From the NCBI RefSeq assembly GCF_002412165.1, contig NZ_NXIA01000009.1, positions 62,001 through 126,000 of the forward strand: 64,000 nucleotides of DNA, read 5' to 3'. The notes under the pieces are model-generated. The model did no database searches, had not been told where the DNA came from, and saw only the letters and a program-made list of their open reading frames with translations. Positions 57,888 through 64,000 of this stretch are shown one piece after another. How positions within the stretch are numbered: the first letter of the stretch is position 1; every line of letters starts with the position of its first letter. This stretch comes from Curtobacterium sp. 'Ferrero'. GTDB taxonomy: Bacteria; Actinomycetota; Actinomycetes; Actinomycetales; Microbacteriaceae. The translations under genes were made by a program, and so were the position numbers.

Positions 57888-58547
57888 GTGACGATCCGCA
57901 TCTCGCCGAGCATCCTGTCCGCCGACTTCGCGAACCTCGAGCGCGAGCTCCACCGCATCGAGACGGCCGACCTCGTGCACGTCGACGTGATGGACAACCA
58001 CTTCGTCCCGAACCTCACCCTCGGCCTGCCGATCGTGCAGCGCCTGCAGGAGGTCTCGCCGGTGCCGCTCGACGTGCACCTGATGATCACGGACGCCGAC
58101 ACCGAGGCCCCGAAGTACGCCGAGACCGGTGCGTCGAGCGTCACCTTCCACTTCGAGGCCGCGGCCGACCCGGTGGCGACCGCCGCGGCGATCCGGTCGA
58201 ACGGGGCCCGCGCCGCCGTCGCCGTGAAGCCCGGCACGCCGATCACGCAGGTGCTGCACCACCTCGACGCCTACGACATGATCCTGCTCATGACCGTCGA
58301 GCCCGGGTTCGGCGGGCAGGCGTTCATGCCCTCCGTCATGCCGAAGCTCGCCGATGCCCGGGTGGCCGTCGACGCGTCCGGCCTCGACGTCTGGCTCGAG
58401 GTCGACGGCGGCATCGCGGTCGACACCGTGCCCGAGGCCGTGCGGAGCGGCGCCGACACCCTCGTGGCGGGCTCGGCCGTGTACGGCGGCGAGCCCGCGC
58501 AGCGCATCGCCGACCTGCGCGAGGCAGCCGCGGCGGCCCGCGCGTGA
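57888..58547 (+). CDS. rpe: Ribulose-phosphate 3-epimerase
   Basis: A 219-residue TIM-barrel enzyme of the pentose phosphate pathway (ribulose 5-P to xylulose 5-P). Motifs: [40 protein letters not shown], then the C-terminal [12 protein letters not shown] and [12 protein letters not shown]. Start fixed by the TAGGGT hexamer at leaderless spacing. Followed by a low-complexity stretch and hisE. Confidence 0.96.
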   Translation: MTIRISPSILSADFANLERELHRIETADLVHVDVMDNHFVPNLTLGLPIVQRLQEVSPVPLDVHLMITDADTEAPKYAETGASSVTFHFEAAADPVATAAAIRSNGARAAVAVKPGTPITQVLHHLDAYDMILLMTVEPGFGGQAFMPSVMPKLADARVAVDASGLDVWLEVDGGIAVDTVPEAVRSGADTLVAGSAVYGGEPAQRIADLREAAAAARA

Positions 58548-58689
58548 CCGGCGCGTCGGTGGACGCGACCGGCGTGGCGGACGCTAGCGGCACGGGAGAC
58601 GCAACCGGCGCGGCGGACGCGACCGGCGCGGCGGAGGCGATCCGGGCCTCCCGTCCGGACGGTGCGTCCGCAGGGTCACCGCAGGACGG

Positions 58690-58695
58690 TAGCCT
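58690..58695 (+). promoter_or_regulatory. -10 hexamer of a leaderless promoter (hisE)
   Basis: TAGCCT with 7 nt to the GTG at 58703. Confidence 0.5.
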
Positions 58696-58702
58696 GGACC
58701 CT

Positions 58703-58981
58703 GTGAAGACGGACCCCGTGAAGACGTTCGACGACCTGTTCGCGGAGCTGACCGAGAAGGCGCGCACGCGCCCCGAGGGCTCCGGCACCGTCGCCGAACT
58801 GGACGCCGGCGTGCACCAGATCGGCAAGAAGATCGTGGAGGAGGCCGCCGAGGTCTGGATGGCGGCCGAGTACGAGGGTGACGAGCGCACCGCGGAGGAG
58901 ATCTCGCAGTTGATCTACCACCTGCAGGTCCTCATGGTCGCGCAGGGGCTCACCCCTGCGGACGTGTGGCGACATCTCTGA
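58703..58981 (+). CDS. hisE: Phosphoribosyl-ATP pyrophosphatase
   Basis: Second step of histidine synthesis: splits PPi from PR-ATP. It has 92 residues, the normal monofunctional length. [20 protein letters not shown] at the start and [15 protein letters not shown] with [15 protein letters not shown] carry the acidic metal ligands. GTG at 58703 chosen for the -10 spacing and family length. The frame is open back to a GTG at 58544 that overlaps the rpe stop; that form would carry a repetitive Ala/Asp/Thr/Gly extension of 53 residues and is less likely. Followed by hisG 45 bp later. Confidence 0.93.
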   Translation: MKTDPVKTFDDLFAELTEKARTRPEGSGTVAELDAGVHQIGKKIVEEAAEVWMAAEYEGDERTAEEISQLIYHLQVLMVAQGLTPADVWRHL

Positions 58982-59026
58982 TCGCCCGATCAGTCGTCCA
59001 CACCTCTCCAGAAAGCAGACCACCTG

Positions 59027-59866
59027 ATGCTCCGCATCGCCGTGCCCAACAAGGGCTCCCTGTCCGAGACCGCCTCCGAGATGCTGCGGGAGGCCGGGTA
59101 CGCCGGTCGCCGTGACCCGAAGGCGCTCCACCTGATCGACGAGCGGAACGGGGTCGAGTTCTTCTTCCTCCGCCCGCGCGACATCGCCACGTACGTCGGC
59201 TCGGGCGCGCTCGACGTCGGCATCACGGGCCGCGACCTGCTGCTCGACTCCGGGTCCGAAGCGCACGAGGTCGACGCGCTCGACTTCGCCGGTTCGACGT
59301 TCCGGTTCGCGGGGACGCCCGGCCGGTTCGCCTCGCTGCAGGACCTCGAGGGCGTCCGGGTCGCGACGAGCTACCCCGGCCTCGTGGGGGACTTCCTCGC
59401 GCAGCACGGCGTCACGGCGACGCTCGTGAAGCTCGACGGCGCCGTGGAGAGCGCGGTGCGCCTCGGGGTCGCGGATGCGGTCGCCGACGTCGTCTCGACC
59501 GGCAGCACCCTGCGGCAGGCCGGGCTCGAGATCTTCGGGCCGGTCATCCTCGAGTCGACCGCCGTCCTCATCGCCACCGACGAGGACCGCCCCGGCATCG
59601 ACGTCCTGCGCCGACGCCTGCACGGCGTGCTCGTCGCGCGCGGCTACGTGATGCTCGACTACGACATCCCCACGGCCCTCGTGCCGGACGCGACGGCGAT
59701 CGCCTCGGGCATGGAGTCGCCGACCGTGTCGCCGCTGCACGGCCGCGACTGGTCGGCCGTGCGGGTGATGATCCCGCGGTCGGACATGAACCAGATCATG
59801 GACTCGCTGTACGGCCTCGGCGCGCGCGCCATCCTCGTCAGCTCGATCCACGCGGCACGGCTGTGA
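59027..59866 (+). CDS. hisG: ATP phosphoribosyltransferase
   Basis: First and feedback-controlled enzyme of histidine synthesis. It has 279 residues, the long form with a C-terminal regulatory (His-binding) domain. Motifs: [33 protein letters not shown], then [18 protein letters not shown] (PRPP loop) and the end [20 protein letters not shown]. Start ATG at 59027 has a weak AGAAAG. Overlaps hisF by 4 bp. Confidence 0.96.
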   Translation: MLRIAVPNKGSLSETASEMLREAGYAGRRDPKALHLIDERNGVEFFFLRPRDIATYVGSGALDVGITGRDLLLDSGSEAHEVDALDFAGSTFRFAGTPGRFASLQDLEGVRVATSYPGLVGDFLAQHGVTATLVKLDGAVESAVRLGVADAVADVVSTGSTLRQAGLEIFGPVILESTAVLIATDEDRPGIDVLRRRLHGVLVARGYVMLDYDIPTALVPDATAIASGMESPTVSPLHGRDWSAVRVMIPRSDMNQIMDSLYGLGARAILVSSIHAARL

Positions 59867-60690
59867 GCACGGCAGGGTCGGACAGCGCGGCGGGGCCCGG
59901 CGGCGCTTCCGGAACGCCCGCTCGCGAGGGCGGTGTCGCGGTCCGTGTGATCCCGTGCCTCGACGTGCAGGGCGGCCGTGTCGTCAAGGGCGTGAACTTC
60001 CTGGACCTGCAGGACGCCGGCGACCCCGTCGAACTCGCTGCGCGGTACTACGAGCAGGGCGCCGACGAACTGACGTTCCTCGACGTCGGCGCGACGGTCG
60101 AGAACCGCGCGACGATGTACGACACGGTCACCCGGACGGCCGAGCAGGTCTTCATCCCGCTCACCGTCGGCGGCGGGGTCCGGAGCGTCGACGACGTCGC
60201 ACGGTTGCAGCAGTGCGGTGCGGACAAGATCGGCGTGAACAGCGCCGCGATCGCCCGTCCAGAGCTCGTCGGTGAGATCGCCGACCGCTTCGGTGCGCAG
60301 GCCGTCGTGCTGTCGCTCGACGTCAAGCGCTCGGACCGGATGCCGTCCGGGTTCGTGGTCACCACGCACGGGGGTCGCACCGAGTCCGACCTCGACGCGC
60401 TCGCCTGGGCCCGCGAGGCCGTCGAACGCGGCGCGGGGGAGCTGCTCGTCAACTCCATCGACGCCGACGGCACGAAGAACGGGTTCGACCTCGAGCTCGT
60501 CGCGGCGGTGCGCGCGGTCGCGTCGGTCCCGGTCATCGCCTCGGGAGGCGCGGGTCGCCTCGACCACTTCGCCCCCGCCGTGCAGGCGGGTGCCGACGCG
60601 GTCCTCGCCGCGAGCGTCTTCCACCGGGGCGAGATGACGATCGGCGACGTCAAGGCGGCGCTGCGCGCCGCGGGCGAGCTCGTCCGCTGA
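59863..60690 (+). CDS. hisF: Imidazole glycerol phosphate synthase, cyclase subunit
   Basis: A 275-residue TIM barrel that closes the imidazole ring with ammonia from HisH (not in this window). Core begins at about residue 26: [20 protein letters not shown], catalytic Asp in CLDV; later [41 protein letters not shown] (second Asp) and [11 protein letters not shown]. The first ~25 residues are Ser/Gly/Ala-rich and extra. Only the GTG at 59863 gives a start before the core; it overlaps the hisG stop. Confidence 0.95.
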   Translation: MSTAGSDSAAGPGGASGTPAREGGVAVRVIPCLDVQGGRVVKGVNFLDLQDAGDPVELAARYYEQGADELTFLDVGATVENRATMYDTVTRTAEQVFIPLTVGGGVRSVDDVARLQQCGADKIGVNSAAIARPELVGEIADRFGAQAVVLSLDVKRSDRMPSGFVVTTHGGRTESDLDALAWAREAVERGAGELLVNSIDADGTKNGFDLELVAAVRAVASVPVIASGGAGRLDHFAPAVQAGADAVLAASVFHRGEMTIGDVKAALRAAGELVR

Positions 60691-60701
60691 AAGCCCACCG
60701 G

Positions 60702-61031
60702 GTGGCGGACGGGCTGCTCCCCGCGATCGTGCAGGAGGAGTCGTCGAAGGACGTCCTCATGCTCGGCTACATGGACCGGGAAGCCCTCCGCCGCACCCTG
60801 ACCGAGGGCCGGGTGACCTTCTGGTCCCGCTCGCGGCAGGAGTACTGGCGCAAGGGTGACACGTCCGGACACGCGCAGTACGTGCGTGCCGCGGCGTTGG
60901 ACTGCGACGACGACACCCTGCTCGTGACCGTGCAGCAGGTCGGCGCCGCGTGCCACACCGGCGCGCACTCCTGCTTCGACGTCGACCCGCTCGACCCCGT
61001 GACCGCGACGGCCCCGGAGGGTGACCGATGA
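60702..61031 (+). CDS. hisI: Phosphoribosyl-AMP cyclohydrolase
   Basis: A 109-residue zinc enzyme of histidine synthesis that opens the adenine ring of [25 protein letters not shown], then [20 protein letters not shown] and HSCF contain the metal-binding Asp and Cys residues. Separate from hisE, so not the fused HisIE. GTG at 60702, 11 bp after hisF; stop overlaps trpE by 4 bp, linking his and trp genes in one transcript. Confidence 0.95.
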   Translation: MADGLLPAIVQEESSKDVLMLGYMDREALRRTLTEGRVTFWSRSRQEYWRKGDTSGHAQYVRAAALDCDDDTLLVTVQQVGAACHTGAHSCFDVDPLDPVTATAPEGDR

Positions 61032-62578
61032 CCAGCACCACGACCACCGTCCACGACGCACCCCACACGACCACGCGTGACGAGTTCGACAGCCTGCTCA
61101 CCGACCACCGGGTCGTGCCGGTCGTCCGGGCGCTCTTCGCCGACAGCGAGACCCCCGTCGGCGTCTACCGCAAGCTCGCCGACGGCCGACCGGGATCCTT
61201 CCTGCTCGAGTCCGCCGGACAGGGCGGCCTGTGGTCGCGCTGGTCGTTCGTGGGCGTCCGGAGCTTCGGCGTCCTCACCCAGGACGGCGACCGTGCGTCC
61301 TGGATCGACACCGGCATCCCGGCGTCCCGCGCGGTCGACTCGCTCGACGGGCCGCCGCTCGAGGTGCTCGCCCGGCTGCACGACCGCTGGGCCACCCCGC
61401 GGGTGCCCGGCACGCCACCCCTCGTGGGCGGCACCGTCGGGTTCATCGGGTGGGAGGCCGTCCGGCAGCTCGAACACCTGCCGAACGTCCCCGCCGCCGA
61501 CTTCGACGTGCCCGGGCAGGCGTTGGCGTTCGTGTCGGAGCTGGCGGCGCTCGACCACCGCACCGGACTGGTCCTGCTGGTCGCGAGCGTGCTGAACGAC
61601 GGCACGGACGACGCCGACACGATGTGGGCGGACGCGCAGGCCCGTCTCGACCGGATGCAGGGCGACCTCGTCCAGCCGACCGTGGCGACCGTCGCCGAGG
61701 CGTTCGACATCGCGGAGCCGACCCCGACGCACCGGTCCACCCCGGACGAGTACATGGCGGCGGTCGAGCGGTCGAAGGACTTCATCCGCGACGGCGACGT
61801 GTTCCAGGTCGTCATCTCGCAGCGGTTCGACCACGAGGTGACGGCGGACCCGCTCGACGTCTACCGGGTCCTGCGGACGCTCAACCCCAGCCCGTACATG
61901 TACTTCCTCGCCCTCCGCGACGTGCACGACGCCCCGTTCTGGATCGTCGGCGCGTCGCCCGAGGCGCTCGTGAAGGTGCAGTCCGGTCGGGCCATCACCC
62001 ACCCGATCGCCGGGTCCCGTCCCCGTGGTGCGACGCCGGAGCAGGACGTCCGCTTCGGCGAGGACCTCCTCGAGGACCCCAAGGAGCGGGCCGAGCACCT
62101 GATGCTCGTCGACCTCGCCCGCAACGACCTGCAGAAGGTCTGCCAGCCCGGCACGGTCGCGGTCACCGAGTTCATGACGGTCGAGCGCTTCAGCCACATC
62201 ATGCACCTGGTGTCGAGCGTCGAGGGTGCTGTCCGTCCCGACGCCTCGGCGATCGACGTGTTCCGCGCGACGTTCCCGGCCGGGACGCTGTCCGGGGCGC
62301 CGAAGCCGCGGGCCCTCGAGATCATCGACGAGCTGGAGCCCGCCAAGCGCGGCGCGTACGCCGGGGTCGTCGGGTACTTCGACTTCGCCGGGGACGCCGA
62401 CCTCGCCATCGCGATCCGCACCGCCCTCATCCAGGACGGCGTCGCGCGGGTGCAGGCCGGCGCCGGACTCGTCGCGGACTCCGATCCGGAGACGGAGCAC
62501 GTCGAGGCCGTCAACAAGGCGGCGGCGCCGCTGCGTGCGGTGGCGACGGCGAACCGCATGCGCGAGGTGCGTTCGTGA
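61028..62578 (+). CDS. trpE: Anthranilate synthase component I
   Basis: Makes anthranilate from chorismate with the TrpG partner (not in this window). It has 516 residues. N-terminal domain with [19 protein letters not shown]. The chorismate-binding domain is at about 240-510: [42 protein letters not shown] and [19 protein letters not shown]. No leader peptide or attenuator precedes it; it overlaps hisI by 4 bp. The next gene encodes a Trp-associated membrane protein, overlapping by 4 bp. Confidence 0.96.
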   Translation: MTSTTTTVHDAPHTTTRDEFDSLLTDHRVVPVVRALFADSETPVGVYRKLADGRPGSFLLESAGQGGLWSRWSFVGVRSFGVLTQDGDRASWIDTGIPASRAVDSLDGPPLEVLARLHDRWATPRVPGTPPLVGGTVGFIGWEAVRQLEHLPNVPAADFDVPGQALAFVSELAALDHRTGLVLLVASVLNDGTDDADTMWADAQARLDRMQGDLVQPTVATVAEAFDIAEPTPTHRSTPDEYMAAVERSKDFIRDGDVFQVVISQRFDHEVTADPLDVYRVLRTLNPSPYMYFLALRDVHDAPFWIVGASPEALVKVQSGRAITHPIAGSRPRGATPEQDVRFGEDLLEDPKERAEHLMLVDLARNDLQKVCQPGTVAVTEFMTVERFSHIMHLVSSVEGAVRPDASAIDVFRATFPAGTLSGAPKPRALEIIDELEPAKRGAYAGVVGYFDFAGDADLAIAIRTALIQDGVARVQAGAGLVADSDPETEHVEAVNKAAAPLRAVATANRMREVRS

Positions 62579-63258
62579 CCCTCCGGCGCAGCCGGCCGCT
62601 GGTCATCGTGGCGGGCCTGCTCGTCGCGGGCATCGTGATGCTGTCGTGGACGCAGACCTGGTTCACGGTGCACCTGCGCACCGGCACGGCGGTCGTGTCC
62701 ACCGTCACCGCCGACGGCTCGAAGACCGTGCCGCAGTACACGGCGCTCGCGATCGCCAGCCTGGCGCTCTTCCTGGCCATGACGATCGCCGGACGGGTCG
62801 TCCGCGTGGTCCTCGCCGTCGTCGAGGTCCTGCTCGGCGTCGCGGTGATCGTGACCGGCGTGAGCGCGTTGCGTGACCCGGTCGCCGCGGCGCGCACGGC
62901 GATCGGCACGGTGGCCGGCGTGAGCGACCTGGCCGGGGTGCGGCGGGTCGTCGCGAGCGTCGACGTCACGGCGTGGCCCGCGGTCGGGATCGTCGGCGGC
63001 GCCCTGGCGGTCGTGCTCGGCGTCGTCGTCCTCGTCGTGCAACGCGCCTGGCCGGGTCCGAGCCGCAAGTACGGGGCGGCGACCACGGGCGCCGCGGCCG
63101 ATGCGAGCGCCGCCGTGACCACGCGCGACGCGATCACGGATTGGGACGACCTGTCCGCCGGCAGCGACCCGACCGCGGGCGACGACGCGGTAGGGTTGGA
63201 GGACGGCGATCGACCGACGACGCCGCAGCAGAACGAGGAGCACCGTGAGCAACACTGA
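62575..63258 (+). CDS. Trp biosynthesis-associated membrane protein
   Basis: A 227-residue protein with four hydrophobic helices (about 8-24, 55-70, 77-95, 134-160) and a long disordered acidic tail. The family (Trp_oprn_chp) is defined by its place between trpE and trpC in actinobacteria; WTQTWFTVHL near the first helix is a family-like feature. The function is unknown. GTG at 62575 overlaps the trpE stop; the end overlaps the next gene by 14 bp, with the next gene's RBS inside its coding region. Confidence 0.85.
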   Translation: MTLRRSRPLVIVAGLLVAGIVMLSWTQTWFTVHLRTGTAVVSTVTADGSKTVPQYTALAIASLALFLAMTIAGRVVRVVLAVVEVLLGVAVIVTGVSALRDPVAAARTAIGTVAGVSDLAGVRRVVASVDVTAWPAVGIVGGALAVVLGVVVLVVQRAWPGPSRKYGAATTGAAADASAAVTTRDAITDWDDLSAGSDPTAGDDAVGLEDGDRPTTPQQNEEHREQH

Positions 63259-63484
63259 GCCCGCAGAACTCGGCGAGGGCCACTCGCCGGCAGCCTGGAC
63301 GGCAGTCGTCATCATGCTGATCGGCTTCGCGGCGGGCACGCTCTGCTTCTGGTTCGACCTGGCGGTCGGCGTGTGGATCTCCGCCGCCGTCGTGATCGTC
63401 GGACTCGTGGCCGGTGCCGTCATGTCGAAGGCCGGGTACGGCGTGAACGGCCCGAAGTTCGTCCCGAAGCACCACGAGGAGTAG
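63245..63484 (+). CDS. HGxxPAAW-type small membrane protein
   Basis: A 79-residue protein with the [14 protein letters not shown] motif at residues ~12-25 (EGHSPAAW, the actinobacterial HGxxPAAW family), two helices (about 18-38 and 42-61) and a basic tail [16 protein letters not shown]. Typical neighbour of trpC in this family. Function unknown. Overlaps the upstream gene by 14 bp, with GAGGAG about 3 nt before the GTG. Confidence 0.88.
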   Translation: MSNTEPAELGEGHSPAAWTAVVIMLIGFAAGTLCFWFDLAVGVWISAAVVIVGLVAGAVMSKAGYGVNGPKFVPKHHEE

Positions 63485-63491
63485 TCCGACC

Positions 63492-64000
63492 GTGACGAAC
63501 GTGCTCGAGACCCTCGTCGCGGGCGCGCTCGAGGACGCGGCCGCCCGACGTGCCGACCGACCCCTGGCCGACGTCGAACGCGACCTCGACCGGGTGGCCT
63601 CGCCGCTCGACGCGCTCGACTTCCTGGCACCGGGCGACGACGTCAAGATCCTGGCCGAGGTCAAGCGTGCCAGCCCGTCCCGCGGCTCGATGGCGCCGAT
63701 CGCCGACCCCGCCGCCCTGGCTGCGGAGTACGAGCGCGGCGGCGCCTCCACCATCAGCGTCCTGACCGAGGGACGGAAGTTCCTCGGCAGTCTCGCCGAC
63801 CTGCAGGCCGTCAAGGCCCGTGTGGGCGTGCCGGTGCTCCGCAAGGACTTCATCGCCGACCCGTACCAGGTCGTCGAGGCTCGGGCCGCCGGGGCCGACG
63901 TCGTGCTGCTCATCGTGGCCGCGCTGGAGCAGCAGCGGCTCGTGGAGCTGCACGAGCTCGCGGAGCAGCTCGGCATGCGCGTCCTGGTCGAGGCACACTC
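63492..64000 (+). CDS. trpC: Indole-3-glycerol phosphate synthase, 3' end outside window
   Basis: First 169 residues of a TIM-barrel enzyme of tryptophan synthesis. The N-terminus [20 protein letters not shown] is followed by [20 protein letters not shown] (catalytic Lys/Ser region), [20 protein letters not shown] and [20 protein letters not shown]. The gene runs off the right edge of the window. GTG at 63492 lies 7 bp after the previous stop. Confidence 0.95.
   Translation, partial: MTNVLETLVAGALEDAAARRADRPLADVERDLDRVASPLDALDFLAPGDDVKILAEVKRASPSRGSMAPIADPAALAAEYERGGASTISVLTEGRKFLGSLADLQAVKARVGVPVLRKDFIADPYQVVEARAAGADVVLLIVAALEQQRLVELHELAEQLGMRVLVEAH

Overview
The window is chromosomal backbone of a very GC-rich actinobacterium. 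Gene order, codon use (third positions almost all G or C), frequent GTG starts, an actinobacterial mIHF domain and an HGxxPAAW-type protein next to trp genes point to Microbacteriaceae. A recurring palindrome built on GACGGACGGGAGGC makes Curtobacterium or a near relative my best guess. The genus is inference; the family is fairly secure. I see no tRNA or rRNA gene, prophage, insertion sequence or CRISPR array.

Layout. 1-5130: the 3' part of a GNAT acetyltransferase that looks frameshifted, a lipoprotein, a repeat-rich membrane protein, L-asparaginase II (minus strand), an OsmC/Ohr protein and an FKBP lipoprotein. 5150-17990: isoprenoid genes dxr, RIP protease and ispG (with an NCS1 permease and a cysteine hydrolase inserted between the last two), then proS, nusA, ylxR, infB, rbfA. 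17990-27440: mutY, a degenerate uridine-kinase-like protein, truB, two small membrane proteins, ribF, a DUF349 protein, a secreted cyclophilin, rarA, rpsD behind a structured leader, and a small membrane protein. 27500-35190: alaS, ruvX, mltG, aroC, aroK, aroB, most overlapping or nearly so. 35200-52090: two tiny minus-strand genes, a UbiB-family kinase, efp, nusB, then the pyrimidine operon pyrR-pyrB-pyrC-(PH-like membrane protein)-carA-carB-pyrF running into an mIHF-guanylate kinase fusion, rpoZ, metK and priA. 52360-64000: tdh-kbl (threonine catabolism), a DUF4383 membrane protein, fmt, rsmB, rpe, hisE, hisG, hisF, hisI, trpE, a Trp-associated membrane protein, an HGxxPAAW protein and the start of trpC, cut by the window edge.

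Regulation visible in the sequence. Many isolated or first-in-operon genes have a TANNNT -10 hexamer exactly 6-7 nt before the start codon and no Shine-Dalgarno sequence, so they are probably leaderless. The most striking case is mutY and its divergent neighbour, whose -10 hexamers overlap. The pyr operon has a PyrR-type RNA hairpin just before its ribosome binding site, suggesting translational feedback by UMP/PyrR. rpsD has a leader of about 190 nt with several stem-loops and a possible pseudoknot, a candidate autoregulatory element.

Structure not explained by genes. A family of 48-bp palindromes sits after dxr, ispG and proS. A diverged copy lies upstream of rarA, and fragments lie inside coding linkers, for example in rsmB. 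Three other intergenic stretches (about 22320-22590, 52087-52358, 54684-54790) are made of short direct or inverted repeats with no gene. I found no clearly new defence or biosynthetic system. The best candidates for something undescribed are the rpsD leader, the palindrome family, the overlapping divergent leaderless promoters, the P-loop-less uridine-kinase relative and the CGCGAAAGCGACAGA repeat cluster.
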